Source: Parietichytrium sp. I65-24A (Eukaryota > Sar > Bigyra > Thraustochytrida > Thraustochytriidae). From it: DNA of 64,000 nt. Position 1 is the first letter of the stretch. The number at the start of each line of letters is the position of its first letter. Both the position numbers and the translations under genes were made by a program. Location: positions 249,695 to 313,694 of the forward strand of contig BLSF01000039.1 of assembly GCA_012862575.1 (NCBI GenBank). Direction: 5' to 3'. The notes under the pieces are model-generated. The model saw nothing but the letters and a program-made list of their open reading frames with translations, was not told the DNA's origin and did not search any database. This document shows, piece after piece, positions 1-11,974 of the stretch.

Positions 1-1932
1 CTCACTTGCCACTCACACTCACACTCACACAGCGCTCCTCGATCTTCGCTCTTCGCTCTTCGCTCTCTCCTGCAACGCAACAAACAACCAACGCCCTGTC
101 CCTTCTCCCTTCTCCCTTCTCCCTTCTCCCTTACACCTATCCATATCCTTCCCTTCCTTCTTTCCTTCTTTCCTTCCTTTCCCTTCTCTTTCTCCCTCTC
201 TTGGCTCTCTTGTGCTGATCGAATTAATGAAAGTTCTAACATAACACACTAAGTTATTACTGCCGCCAACAGTGATTGTGATAGTGATAGTGGTAGTGGT
301 AGTGATAGTCGCAACAGTGGTAGTGCCTTATCTCCCCTCGTAAGAAGCCATAGTAAGTACACATGGCCTTACTCAGTAGGGTAGTGATAGGGGCTGAGGG
401 TGTATGACGGAGTACTATGTGAGGGGTAACGGGCACTGGTAAAAGTGCAGAGGATACAGGATATGGAAGATCCTACTCGTGATGCTAGGTGGAGGTGGGC
501 ATGGGCGTAGGAGTTGGAGCGTGAGGAGGGCTAGGGAAGAGGTGGGCGAGCTTAGCGATGGTGGTGAATGTGAGCATTGTGAGCATTGTGAGCGAGCGAA
601 GATGATACGGAATGTTTTCATTTGGTTGTGTGCCTTTTTCAGAGCACCGGGACGTTTTAGTTGTGCCATATGTCGGTCAGTGTTGCCCATTTGTCCATTA
701 TCTGAGATCTGTATCGCTCGTCATCCATGTTATCCGCGGTTTTCACTGTGTAAAATTTATGAACGCAATATCTTTTCTTGCATTGTTCGTATTATCACCG
801 GGGTTAGTACTGCTCCTAAAGGGGTCGTAGCGGGATGTTGTAGTGTGCTACTACCCCCTCCGCTATAGCTAACTAGGGGGAGAGGGAGAGGCACCAGCGG
901 CGGACTGCTCCCCTGCGTATGGTAAGCTATGTCTTAGACAATCTCCATCTGAAAAATTCATAATTCATCTCCTCTGCCGAATCCGGCTGAGCTAATAAAT
1001 TCGTTAAAATCTTTCTAGCTGAGCCTGAGATCTTCAGCCCCCTCTAGGCGGAAAATCTGCCCCCCTGAACTATACAAACTCCCTAATCGGTCCTATGGCT
1101 GCACAGAGTGGTGGTTATATTCAATGCGCTATGAAGCTGTTAACGTTCAACGAACTCTTCTCTTGTATTGGATGATATAGTTTAGTTGTATTTCAGTATC
1201 CGAATACTGCATGAATACTCTTGTAACGGTCATAACTTCGGACTTGAACACATAACTTTTGACATTTCGCCATTCGGAATGTGGACGATCGATCGATTTT
1301 AAATCATCTATCTATCTCTCTATCTATGTCATGTGAAAGTCACACGTGGCGATTTTCATGGCTGTCGAGAGAAAAACAATGAATACATGTGTCAGGGAGT
1401 GCCAAAACAGGAAGGACATGACATTCGAACGAGCAACAACAAGAGCAGTCTCGCCACGGAGCTGGAAGCAGGCATGTACGTTTGAGCAAACAGCAAGCAG
1501 TTAACACAGAGCGGTCTTGATATTGATGAACGGCCTTACTAGTCACCAGAACGTGTTCACAGCCAAGCTCTTTTCAAAATAGAGCTTTCCTTCTCTTCCT
1601 CACTTTCCCTGGAGTGCGAGTCAGGTCTTGTCTTCTTCTTCAAGTGACAAGGACAACGGTGGCAAAATCGCTCCGAATCTCTCTCTCTCAGTCTCTCTCG
1701 CAAAACTGACACATCGACTCAATACTCGGACATAAGTTCGCTGCCAGCCAAGTCATTGTTGGTGCAGCGAGACTAGAGTCGTGGCCAGGAGAGTCACGAA
1801 AGGGCCTGGCGAGAGGCGCCGGATGAGACGTGGACCACGTAGCTCCGGCCACGTTGCGCTTGTGGGGGGGTCCAAACAGTGCAGGGGATTGCCGTCATTT
1901 CAAGGCGTAGTCGCCAAAATTGGAAAGAGACA
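1..1932. other. gene-poor spacer with simple repeats
   Basis: No convincing gene. The left edge is a pyrimidine-rich run of CCCTTCT-type units (about 100-200), followed by GTGATA/GTGGTA repeats (about 272-315). Open frames here are short, overlap on both strands and have repeat-driven composition. The last few hundred bases before 1933 are the probable promoter and leader of the coiled-coil gene; a CT-rich stretch (TCTCTCTC, about 1680-1700) lies there. Confidence 0.6.
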
Positions 1933-4767
1933 ATGGCGACGAAGAGAGGGATGCGGGAAGAAGACGAGATGAGCACAATGGTGCAAGACCCGATAAAGAT
2001 CCGCGCGCTGCAAGCGATGCAAGCGCAGAAGACGAGGGCACTGATGAAGTCTATTGACCAGCTTCGGAAAGAAAATGAGAAGCTCAAGTCTCAGGGGAAG
2101 GAGTCGCGGAGAACGGCAATGATTCAAAACCTGCAAAAGGAAAAGCGTGAGCAAGAGCTAATCGTAGACGTCCTGAAGGGCGAGCTTCAGCGAGCGAACG
2201 GCATGAGTCTCGACGATGTGGAGGGCATGATCATCAAAAAGACTCTGGGTGGGCCGAAGAGGTTTAGGCCAAAGTCGAGGGAGGAGCTGAATATTGAAAT
2301 TCGAAGGTTGACTCTTCAGCTTCAAAAAAGTCTTCAAAAGGAGAAGAGGGCCGGGGCAGGTAGGTTCCAGCGCAACTCTGATTTGGAGGTCACGAGCTCG
2401 ACACAAAGAACGATCTCGCGAGGAAACCAGCAACCTGCAGATGAAGAAGGCGACTACAGCTCTTCTGACGAAGTCGAAAATAAGACCAACGCCGAGAACG
2501 TTCAGCTCAACAACACCACAGCTACAAAAGCCGAATCGTCCAAGCAAGATCAAGATCGCATTGCCGAACTTTTGCGGATCATAGAGCAGCTTAAAATTGA
2601 CCTCGTTGCCAGAGAGAGATCATCCAAGGCGTATGTAGATACGATAGAGAAACTCAGGACAGAGTCGCACGACCAAACAATGTTGAGAGATAAATTGGAG
2701 CGCGTCAGCGAGAAGTATACGAAAATGAAGCAAACCGTGCGACAGATGCAGCGCGAGTCTATCTCACTCAGTCAGTCCAACGAGCAGTTGGATGAAGACA
2801 TGAAGGAGTTACAGGCTGAGAACGTTGTTCTGAAAGAGAATCTCGAGCGGATGCAGTCTTCCCAGGATGTCAATAAAGAAAAGAAGGAACTCCTCTTGAC
2901 AGTAAAGGAGCTCAAGAGTAGAGAAGTTACCTTGTTAGATGAACTCGATGCTCTCCGCTTGCAGCTGGCCGAAGCAAAGCAGAAGATCTTTGCGATCGCA
3001 AACGAGAGCGCGGTGGCCTATGCACAGAGCAAGGACGAGAAAGAAAGAGAGCACAACGTGATCCGGACAGAATCCTCAAAGGTTCGCCAGGAAGCCGATG
3101 CGGCGAAAGTTGAGATTGCGACTCTTAAAGGAGAACTGAAAGTGGCTCAGGCTGAGAAACTCCTCACGGAGAAGGAGCTTGCAATGATCTCGGCTCAACT
3201 AGACACCCTGAAAACCTCCCAAACCGAGGAGAAGGCCCGACAGGAGACTGCTCTGAAGGAGCAGCTCGAGAACCTCGCCAAAGCGAAAGCGGAAATGGAG
3301 CTGGCCAAGGAAGAAGTCAAGCGCGAACGAGAGTTGAGGATCGACTCGAAGAGTGACCTTGACAAGGCGAGAAACGAACTAGAACTTGCTCAGCGTAGAT
3401 CGGAGCACTTCAGCGCTAAAGTTGAACAACTCCAGGGGACGATTGAAGAGCTTCAAGCCGGACTCTCATCCCGACCACCTGCCTTTTCGCAAGGCATTGG
3501 AGATGAGGCAATGTGTCCGGTTGAGGAGGAGGAGGAGGAGGAGGAGCAAGAAGAGGAGAATGAAGCGCAAGATGAAGGAACTCTAACTAAAAATGAGTCT
3601 TTGGCGTTAGCTCGTTTACCGACGCCCAGACCAGTTCTGGTCGACTCCTGCGTGAGTCCTATCGATATCTCTCAAGTGTCGAGGTCTTCCAGTGAGAGCA
3701 AATTTGCAGACGTCAGCACTTGCACCTCATCTCGCTCTTCCTCCAGGAGCTCCTCATCGAATATATCACAAGGTCTTGATCGTCGCAACGGCGTTGGGAC
3801 ACACAGGCCTGGCAGCAGTTTATCCGAAAGATCAAATGCCGCCGAGGTTACAAGCCCTTCAGCAATCACCGAGATTTCTGCGCTCCAAGAACGCTTGACT
3901 GCCTGGCAGAGTTATCTTCAAGATTGGGAAGCCCGCTTGCGGTCTGCTGAGTCTATATTTGCTCAGCGTCAGGAACTCATTGACCATCACGTCGCCGAAG
4001 TTGAGACAGGATCACGAACTCTGGAGCTAAAGCTGAAAGACGCGCAGCAAAACGAGCGCAGTGCACTAGGGCAGGTGCACAATCTCAGCTCGCTTCTCAC
4101 CAAGCTACGCGCAGAATACGCTTCGAAGCTGAAGATTCTCTCTGCGTCGTGTACGACGTTCGATATCGAGCTAGAGTTTACTCGCCTACGAGCCGTGGAA
4201 TCCGATCGCCAAGCGCTTCTGGCCGAGGAGAATTCACAATTTCGATCAAAGCTTTGCTCGCTGCGCGTGGTAACGGAGCGACTGAGACTGTACTCACTTC
4301 ATCTGGAGGAACGATTGCAACGCCTTGGCTTTGTTGGCATATTTAAGTCTCCGGTCATTGAGGTGTTGGAGGCCAGCTACAAATTGAGAATGGAAAGAGC
4401 AGCGAATAAGACTTCTCCAATGGCGTCACATGTTGAAGAGACCTCGCGGAGCTCGTCTTCGTCATCGTCGTCTTCTTCTTGGTCCTCTTCACCATCCTCC
4501 TCACCGCCTTCATCATCCCAGCCTCTCTCGACTAGACGATCATTTCGACGATCATCAAGACAAACTACGTCTACCACGTCATCGTCCTCATCATCTTCTT
4601 CCTCATCGTCATCATCATCATCGTCGTCGTCGTCGTCGTCGTCCTCATCTTCTCCTGGCTCATCAAAATCTCACAACTCCGTTTCGTCCAGACATAGCAA
4701 GCCTCCCAGAGGCAGTTCAAAGAAGAGTTTAGCCAGCTCCTCGGATGCTGGAGAAGACGATTTTTAA
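1933..4767 (+). CDS. large coiled-coil protein with poly-Ser tail
   Basis: The 944-residue protein has no recognised enzyme domain. A long heptad-rich region (about residues 25-530, rich in E, K, L, Q and R) predicts an extended coiled coil. It is followed by a glutamate run near residue 535, a Ser-rich linker, a second coiled coil (about 650-810, with the sequence LEERLQRLGF near its end) and a Ser-dominated tail encoded by TCN microsatellite-like codons. This layout is typical of structural or scaffold proteins of the cytoskeleton, centrosome or Golgi, but no specific family can be named. The frame is open further upstream but lacks an ATG there; the first ATG sits in a good context (ACAATGG). 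It converges on the next gene, with about 170 bases between the stops. Confidence 0.85.
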   Translation: MATKRGMREEDEMSTMVQDPIKIRALQAMQAQKTRALMKSIDQLRKENEKLKSQGKESRRTAMIQNLQKEKREQELIVDVLKGELQRANGMSLDDVEGMIIKKTLGGPKRFRPKSREELNIEIRRLTLQLQKSLQKEKRAGAGRFQRNSDLEVTSSTQRTISRGNQQPADEEGDYSSSDEVENKTNAENVQLNNTTATKAESSKQDQDRIAELLRIIEQLKIDLVARERSSKAYVDTIEKLRTESHDQTMLRDKLERVSEKYTKMKQTVRQMQRESISLSQSNEQLDEDMKELQAENVVLKENLERMQSSQDVNKEKKELLLTVKELKSREVTLLDELDALRLQLAEAKQKIFAIANESAVAYAQSKDEKEREHNVIRTESSKVRQEADAAKVEIATLKGELKVAQAEKLLTEKELAMISAQLDTLKTSQTEEKARQETALKEQLENLAKAKAEMELAKEEVKRERELRIDSKSDLDKARNELELAQRRSEHFSAKVEQLQGTIEELQAGLSSRPPAFSQGIGDEAMCPVEEEEEEEEQEEENEAQDEGTLTKNESLALARLPTPRPVLVDSCVSPIDISQVSRSSSESKFADVSTCTSSRSSSRSSSSNISQGLDRRNGVGTHRPGSSLSERSNAAEVTSPSAITEISALQERLTAWQSYLQDWEARLRSAESIFAQRQELIDHHVAEVETGSRTLELKLKDAQQNERSALGQVHNLSSLLTKLRAEYASKLKILSASCTTFDIELEFTRLRAVESDRQALLAEENSQFRSKLCSLRVVTERLRLYSLHLEERLQRLGFVGIFKSPVIEVLEASYKLRMERAANKTSPMASHVEETSRSSSSSSSSSSWSSSPSSSPPSSSQPLSTRRSFRRSSRQTTSTTSSSSSSSSSSSSSSSSSSSSSSSSSPGSSKSHNSVSSRHSKPPRGSSKKSLASSSDAGEDDF
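4441..4662 (+). repeat. TCN (poly-serine) codon microsatellite
   Basis: A run of TCA/TCG/TCT/TCC codons inside the coding region gives long Ser tracts, including a near-pure stretch around 4577-4650. The frame is kept throughout. Such tracts expand and contract by slippage, so the length of the protein's tail probably varies among strains. Confidence 0.8.
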
Positions 4768-4934
4768 CGATAGGCGCTCAGAAAGACTTGCGTGCAACTG
4801 GTTGTGTTAGATGTTGAGGACGATTTGCACGTGTAAATCACACTCTTTTGGTTTTCTATTCCTTTACGTATAAATACAAATCTTTCATTGCCATACTTTC
4901 AGTACACGAAAAACACGGTTTCTTTTCGTGCCAG

Positions 4935-7900
4935 TCATTCCTCGTGCACGAACGCTTTCGGAAGCTCTGGCCAGTTCAATAACTCTTCCCAGTCCACTTC
5001 CTGGAACAAGTCTCGATCTAGTGGGTCTCGACTGATTGTGTCTGGTTTATCTTGCGTTTCTGCTTGCAAGTCGGCGGCCCAGGATTCACGAAATTCAATC
5101 GTGTCGTCTATGGTGGTACTCGACGCCGACATACTTCCGTCTTGCGGTGTTGACTTATTTCCTTTTGAATTACGCGCCCGGCCGTTCCTGCGCTCCATTT
5201 TAGAGCGGAAGTGGGCCTCGCGAGAAGCTGCCATTGCCTCCAGCTTGGCTTTGCGAGCTTTTTCCGCGCGAACTTTTTCCTCTTGCGCTCTTGCATGCTC
5301 GCGGCGTTTCTCGTCCTCCTTTATGGCAGCCTCGCGTTCCATTAATTTCAGTTTCTCCCGGTAATACCTCGCTTGATCTCGACGCGCTTCCTTCAACCGA
5401 CTCTCTTCCTCGGACTTTGCTTGACGCGTGGCCACAAGCCTTTCATGCTGCAACTTGTGCTGTTCGCGATCTCGTTCACGTTGCCTGGCAAAAAATTCTT
5501 CCTTGCTTTTTCGGAAATTAGCATCTTGGGCAATATTTTGAGCTTCCAATACTCGCTCCGCTTCTTCCCGGTTACGTCTCGTAAGCTTTGCGTTTAGTTT
5601 TGCGTTCCTCGCGCTTGCGCCTGGAGTAGTGGGTTTTAGATTTGGAGCGCACGGCTCCCGCAAGTACTTTTCACTCGCTTTCCAAAGGCGCATCGTATTT
5701 TTGTCGCAAGGCTTTACGCGGCAGTGCTTCAGCGCACGTATAAGAACACTCCGATGGGCACGCTGAGCAAAGGGGATGTCAGCAATAACCAATCTGACTT
5801 TATCGTAAAGCAAGTCGCCCGCCTCGGCTCTTCTTTGATGGTTCCAAAGGCTTGCGACAGTTGGCATGTTCTTTATCAAATCGTCTCTTGGGGGCAGCTC
5901 TGCTGAGTCACTGTTTGCTTTGCCCTTCGGCGATGCCTTGCTCTGGGCATTCGAGCGTCCCTTCCCTGCACCAACCTCTTTCAGCAATAGCGAACTCTCC
6001 GAACTTGCCCTTCCATCATCAAGCCCAGGGTGAAATACTCCTTCAGCAAAACAGAGTCTGGGTATCATCTCTTCTAGCTCAGCAGGAGTGGTAGAGAGAG
6101 CATCCCTCCCATCTTCCAAGGTCGCCATGACACGAAACTTTCGACTCGTATCTTTGTCCACCACATCGACCTGAATAACGTTGAACTCATCTTTTCTTCG
6201 ACGATTCGTCCATATGACTTCGGCAGACCTGCCTCTAACACCACAGAATACAGAGTGCAGTTCAACCTCTTGAATGAGATTTTGAACAGTGCTTGAACTC
6301 CGAGCTTGCGATTGCTGGAAGTGAAACAGCTCCCTGAGCTGCTGCCATGAAATGTTTCCTTCCGTCCTTGAAATACCCTGTAGGTGAATGTAGCTTGATA
6401 TGATGGCATCTTGCAGTAAAGTGTCCCGTTGTACGAATCTCCCGCTGTTGTTCGTGCTGTCCGCCAATTCCGAAAAGCGTCTGTGAAGCTTTAGAAGCTG
6501 GGTCCCCTGATACCAGCTAGCGGTTGCACAATGTTCAAGCACCACTTGTCGCAGACGTTCGTTGCGAACAAAAAAACCTGCGGCCAACACTGATTTTTTC
6601 GAGCTCTCGTCCTCCAGACAGACAAAATCGCTGTATTCTGGACTGAATTTCTCGCTGACTAAGGCCCCGATCCTTGCACGCAGATACTCTACAAAGTCTT
6701 CGTCCGTAAGAAAATCTTCCAATGCACAGTCTTGCACAAAGTCGTTTCTCAGCGAAGTGGAGACAAACACACAGTAAAAGTCCTGCTCTGCCAAAAACAA
6801 CCCCGGCCAGTCGAGTTTTCGAACTAGTTTCGCTCTCTGCAGTACATCATCGCCAACCACGGCGTTCAATAGATCAAGCGACGCCCGGCACACCTTTCTC
6901 CTTGAAGAATTAAGCATGTACACCATAGCCTGGAAACCAGCATCTCCCAACGCGGCCTGTATCTTGTCTCGTAAGACTCGCGAAGAGTTTGCAAGGCGGG
7001 AGAGTGCTTGCGCACGACTCACAGTGGTGTGGTTTTTAAGCGCCAACACGAGCTGCTCAACGATCGAGTCAGCATCATCATCCGCCTGGTGTTGTGCAAC
7101 CGCTACGTTGTCACCTGTTGATTTCTGCTCGTCAGTTCCTTGACGTGCTGGAGAAGTAGACGCCGTCACATCGGATGCTGCAGGCTCCGCGAATCGTGCT
7201 GCGACTTCTAGGATTGCGCACGTCTCCCCAAGTGCGTCGTGGCAAATGAGCCATTCCTCCGTACCTTCCATAGGGCGCTGTCCCACTGGGAGACATGTAC
7301 CGTACAAGAACCTATTTTGAAGGGAATCTTCGCTCCACACCTCTAGCCTGATCATCGCATCCTCATCATTGCACAAAATATCCATCCCAAACGACTCTTT
7401 CCAGTTCACAATGTCTTCGTTCAGCTTGATTGAGGTTGTGAGCCACTGGGGGTCATTCCTCTGATCATCCACTTTCATTCGAACATAGATCTTCTGTTCT
7501 AATTCCACGCTATTATTGTTCCGCAGTCGATTCACTCGAAGCTGTAAATATTTTGTTTCGTTGGAGAGGGTCGCGAGCGAGTCTTCACGCGGGCTATTCT
7601 GTTTGCACTCAAAGGACACATCTTCCTCGTCTTCCTCGTCCTCCTCGTCTTCCTCAGACTCACTGTCTGGGTCCTTCTCCTCGTTGATTCTCAAGTCAAT
7701 CTTGCTCTCCTCTTCTTCGCCCATCTCCTGTTTCTCCTCATTCTCCGTAGTTTCCTTCTCCAGGCAGTGCCCGAGAGTAATAAAAGAACAGCAGACGTCC
7801 CCGTCTTGCACTAGCGCGAACACTGAACCATCCTTGTTGAGAGACAAAAACTGCGCGCCGATCAGCCTATCTCCATCAGAATCTCTAAACACCGTTTCCA

Positions 7901-8513
7901 GCAGAGCTCCGTTCATACCAAATACAAGGATACAATTCCTGCTGTTGTCTGCGATTATGATATTGTCTCTGACAAGGACTTCCGACAAACGCTCGATGCC
8001 ACTAAATATCCGAGTTTGGTCTTTTGGCTCTGAGCCCCTGCCATTAAGAAAGAAAGCTCTTCGTTCCGCACAGTCGAAAACGACTATTTCGCGACGGGAA
8101 GTGAACCCAACGATAGCTTCAGCTTGGAAAGAGCGAGGCGTCCACGCCGCCTTCTCATTTTGATCTAAGACAACTATCCCAGATCTGTACAGCACCACCA
8201 CCTCTTCATCATCATTGGAGACTGCAAAACTCAGAGGCAATTCTTGTCTGTCTAAAAGCCACGCAGTCTTTCCCGAGGTTCCCAAACGAACGACTTTTCT
8301 TGACTCTGTTAGTGCGTACACTGACCCTCTCGAAGCGGAAAGGTAGCATGTTTTTTCGTCTTTGAGCGCAGCAACCTTTTCCAAAGTTGATTCCTCCAAA
8401 TCGAGCGCCTCAACAGTCCCACGCCTGTCCAAAATATACACCACATTTCCTTCCTGAGGCTCTATTTGTGCAGAAACAAAGTTGCTCGGATCGAGCGACT
8501 CCGGCTCTTCCAT
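4935..8513 (-). CDS. propeller / C2 / helical / coiled-coil scaffold protein
   Basis: A 1192-residue protein. Residues about 1-255 consist of short repeated beta-strand blocks (for example VVYILDRRGTVEALDL and IVVLDQNEKAAW), which suggest a WD- or PQQ-like propeller. An acidic linker (about 260-310, E/D runs) follows. Residues about 325-440 fit a C2 domain: strands start at YLQLRVNRLR, with acidic loop residues and the strand AMIRLEVWSED. An alpha-helical, armadillo-like part (about 480-640) and a long charged coiled coil (about 1010-1135) complete it. The C2 domain suggests membrane or Ca2+-dependent recruitment, the rest a scaffold; this is inference, and no exact family is recognised. The start ATG has no in-frame competitor. 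Confidence 0.82.
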   Translation of the reverse strand: MEEPESLDPSNFVSAQIEPQEGNVVYILDRRGTVEALDLEESTLEKVAALKDEKTCYLSASRGSVYALTESRKVVRLGTSGKTAWLLDRQELPLSFAVSNDDEEVVVLYRSGIVVLDQNEKAAWTPRSFQAEAIVGFTSRREIVVFDCAERRAFFLNGRGSEPKDQTRIFSGIERLSEVLVRDNIIIADNSRNCILVFGMNGALLETVFRDSDGDRLIGAQFLSLNKDGSVFALVQDGDVCCSFITLGHCLEKETTENEEKQEMGEEEESKIDLRINEEKDPDSESEEDEEDEEDEEDVSFECKQNSPREDSLATLSNETKYLQLRVNRLRNNNSVELEQKIYVRMKVDDQRNDPQWLTTSIKLNEDIVNWKESFGMDILCNDEDAMIRLEVWSEDSLQNRFLYGTCLPVGQRPMEGTEEWLICHDALGETCAILEVAARFAEPAASDVTASTSPARQGTDEQKSTGDNVAVAQHQADDDADSIVEQLVLALKNHTTVSRAQALSRLANSSRVLRDKIQAALGDAGFQAMVYMLNSSRRKVCRASLDLLNAVVGDDVLQRAKLVRKLDWPGLFLAEQDFYCVFVSTSLRNDFVQDCALEDFLTDEDFVEYLRARIGALVSEKFSPEYSDFVCLEDESSKKSVLAAGFFVRNERLRQVVLEHCATASWYQGTQLLKLHRRFSELADSTNNSGRFVQRDTLLQDAIISSYIHLQGISRTEGNISWQQLRELFHFQQSQARSSSTVQNLIQEVELHSVFCGVRGRSAEVIWTNRRRKDEFNVIQVDVVDKDTSRKFRVMATLEDGRDALSTTPAELEEMIPRLCFAEGVFHPGLDDGRASSESSLLLKEVGAGKGRSNAQSKASPKGKANSDSAELPPRDDLIKNMPTVASLWNHQRRAEAGDLLYDKVRLVIADIPFAQRAHRSVLIRALKHCRVKPCDKNTMRLWKASEKYLREPCAPNLKPTTPGASARNAKLNAKLTRRNREEAERVLEAQNIAQDANFRKSKEEFFARQRERDREQHKLQHERLVATRQAKSEEESRLKEARRDQARYYREKLKLMEREAAIKEDEKRREHARAQEEKVRAEKARKAKLEAMAASREAHFRSKMERRNGRARNSKGNKSTPQDGSMSASSTTIDDTIEFRESWAADLQAETQDKPDTISRDPLDRDLFQEVDWEELLNWPELPKAFVHEE

Positions 8514-11346
8514 GTTGATCAGAGCCTATGCAAAAGCCCACGGGTGTTCGGGCACCAAACTGAGATAGTATTGTTATTCTGTCCACCAACCAGCTGAACA
8601 GCACAGTGACTCCTTCGCAAACGGATTGAGGTAAGAGACTCGCTCGTATGCGCTCGGCCTTCGCACACCTCGTGTCTTTGCCCGTTCCAGTGCGACGTCT
8701 TTCCAATCCGCCAGCCCCAATTCGCCGCGTTTACTTTCGCGGTGCTACTGAGCCCACTTTCTGTTCTCCGAAGCCTCTTTCAGCTGCATCGCAACTGCAA
8801 GCGTGAGGCCTTCCAAGTCGTTTTGCTGTCACCTCTGCTGCAGGCCTTGCGGAAACAAACAATTAACTCGAATGGCCACAGCGAATTCCTTTCGTTCGCT
8901 GCCTCTGTGCTCGTCATGAACATTGACTTTGATTCTTGAGAGGAGCTTGAGCAGAAAGTTACCGTTTGTTCCTTTGTTCTTTCATTCCTCGTCCGGCGCC
9001 ACGGGCTTCTGGGATGTGGATCTTCAGAATCCCAAATTTGGTTGCGTCAAAGTTAGGGCCTCGACGGAGTTTTTTTGTCGGAGTTTCTTTTTGGGATGTT
9101 TTTTTTATACCCAAGTCTCGAGGCGACCGTGACCTCGTGCTGGCCGAACGCGGATCGCAAGATGTCTACTCCTTGGTGTTTACATTTACATACACATACT
9201 CAATGAATGATGTCAAGTTGAAGCCCGGCCGATGAAGAGCGGCGGCACTTTTATGTTTGTGGCTTTGGCTGGTTTCCCCAAAATCGAAGTTATCAAATGG
9301 CAGTTCGAAGGGCTGCTTGACACAACGTTATATCTCTTCGAATATAGAATTCAGAATGAAAGAAACAACACTTGGGTCGCACGGAAACGGAAGTGAACAG
9401 CGAGAGCGGGATCAGTAAAATGAACATTTGCTGATTCCGGTTTTCCGTGAATCCTTCTACATAGTGGGTGATAACAACGAGTGCACCGAACGCGTCATTC
9501 TGTCGGACTGTCCAAGCTTCGTCCAGCTCTCGAGCCAGTCAATCAAAAGAAGCGACCCAAAGACACTCAATATCTGCTCTGGATCGAAGAATCGCATGTC
9601 CGTTTCTGGACGGGACGCGCGTCGGGCCAAGTTTCCTGCACGGCTCTTGAGAGTTTCATGACTCACAAATTTGAGAGGCTGCTTGCTGCGACATCGTGCG
9701 AATTGGTACCATAACTTGTGTCCGTGGGAGCACCAAAGGTTTCAAGTGCTTCAGGGTTTTTGCGTGTGTACCTCTGAAAGTAAGATCGGATCGGCAAGTC
9801 CGAACAACGAGAGCCTCAACTTCATTTTGCGTACAATTTCGAATGGACAGTCTGCATCAAGTGGTCGCTCTGGCGAGTGAGAAAAGATGAGGAAGCGCGC
9901 TGTGTTCATCTTCATGGGTTCAAAGTGCAACGCATACCCTTCCTCGGACGCGTGCGTGTCGAGCAAACGAAGGTAAAGACGACTCTATCATCATCGATGC
10001 AAAGGAAAGACAGCCGCACACAATTAAACTGAAACAGTTGGGTTGCAACGGGTTGAAACTGGCTGAACACCTTTGGCGCCTCGGCCTCTGACAATCTGAA
10101 GAAGATTTGGAGACGAGAAGTGACTGGAAAGAGAAGGAAGGCAGGAGAGAGAGAATGATTTGCACTTGCAACGATCCCGTGAAGACGTTTCATTTATAGG
10201 GGCAGCAATCCGTTTAGTGAAAGCTCGAGCGGTAGGACCAAAAGAATAGTTCCGGTTTGCTCTTGCAACTGTGTGATAGTCTCATGGTGTCACCCCAAAT
10301 GTGATTTCAACTCGATCGCACCCTGAGCGCAGGTAAATTGTGGGCGCAATAAGAAGAGTTCTGGGATGACCAGCGCTTAAGACTCTGCGAGGAAGCGTGT
10401 TTCAATGCCGTGTCACTAGTCTCCCTCCCCACTTCGCTCTCATAAACAGGAAAACGTGAATTATCCGCCTGCCTGGTGCTGCTTCCCTCACCGTCCATGG
10501 CGTAGAATGCGGGAACGACTCAATTCTGTAGGGTCGTGGAGCGACAGGAGGCACGAACGTCTGAGTCTTACAGGATGTTTAGATGAGCTTACATTTCCCC
10601 AACGACCATCTCCCGAGCGCTCGCATGATGGGAAAGGCGGAAAGTGCCGTCAACGAGATTTGCAAATGACTCGCGCTAGTACTCGACTATTCTCTTGTTC
10701 TCACTCAAGAACAAAGCGAGAGGCACGAAAAAGCCCTGCTCGGACGAAGCTTCGCCGTCAACTATCAACTAACATCATGTTGTTCATGATGCGAAAGTGT
10801 CTTGCAAGAACGTTCGCTTCCACCAACTCATCAGTAAATATTCCCAAGGTCGAGCGAGGAGGTGCAGTACGGGCGCAATACCGGTACGAGTGAGGGGTCG
10901 TGAAGAGGGTACCGGTAGAGGAGAAGAAGGCCGTAGGTGGGTTATCAGCAGCAGCTCAAGTACACGACACCTTCCCGTCACCTGCGTTTCGAAACGAGGA
11001 ATGCATGCAACCCATATTCGCTCGAAAGGGCCTCTGCCCAATATGCTGTCACTACAGGCCAGCCTGATGCGACTGATTCGTTGCGACACTGCAAAATGTC
11101 TGCCTTTTAGCGCTCCCAGCGAGACTTCACGTTGCAAATCATGGCATTCTTCCTGCGAGGATTTCCTTCTTCGCAGTCGATGAGAGGGGCGATTGTTCTT
11201 CGATGTGTAATAATAATATTTGTAGTTTTGCCGTTCCTTCGAGCTTTTGGTACTCACTGTCAGTACTAGTAAGTGCCTTTTGCGGGACAGCTGGAACGAT
11301 TGACAGAGTCTAAGGCGACCTCCGGCATTCCCGTTCCATGATGCGC

Positions 11347-11376
11347 TCATCCATCCATCCATCCATCCATCCATCC
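11347..11376. repeat. (ATCC)n microsatellite
   Basis: About seven perfect ATCC units, followed directly by a CTTT-rich run. It lies in non-coding DNA. Confidence 0.9.
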
Positions 11377-11943
11377 TTTCTTTCTTTCTCTTTTCAAATC
11401 TATCTTCGCTTGCAGGTCGTTCTGTCGTTATATCGTTACCGGCCATGAATGGAACTGTCATTGTCATTATCATTGCAATTGCCAGGGCACGCAGCGCAGC
11501 GCACTTGACGCTACCGGACGCTTGGCACTCATTGGCACTCAACAACTTTTCTTTCCAAGACCTACCCACACCATACACACACTTACCTACACTATTTACC
11601 ATCCGCAACATCCTACGACAATCGCTACCAGGGGCGGTAACAGTCGCGAACGGACACTTCATAGTCGGCGCTTTGGAGTTAGTGACGATAGTTCCCTGTT
11701 TCATCCTGATTCTCTCTTTTCTTCTGTTGCCTTCCCTTTCAAAGCCACCATGCATCCATGTTCATTTGTTTATTTATCTTCTATTTTAAAAATGTTGTTT
11801 CTTCAATCGAACGCCATGGCGGAAGCTGTTGGGAGAGCTCTGCTCCTTAAAGTCATTTCTACAAATATAGCAGTGTGGATCAACCAAAAACAAGCAACGA
11901 CAGAGCTTTCCAAAGCTTCTGAGTCTGTGAGCGAGTGAGTCTG

Positions 11944-11974
11944 CGAGTGAGTGAGTGAGTGAGTGAGTGAGTGA
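11944..11974. repeat. (GAGT)n microsatellite
   Basis: Seven or more GAGT units in non-coding DNA, preceded by degenerate GAGT/GAGC units from about 11930. Confidence 0.9.

Noticed and set aside
7516-8163. 215-codon plus-strand frame with a Ser run
   Set aside because: Antisense to the acidic linker of the propeller/C2 gene; the Ser run mirrors Glu/Asp codons.
10784-11755. 323-codon open frame on the minus strand
   Set aside because: Part of it is the translation of an ATCC microsatellite (DGWMDGWM). No domain or protein-like pattern, and both strands are open in places. Judged a chance frame.
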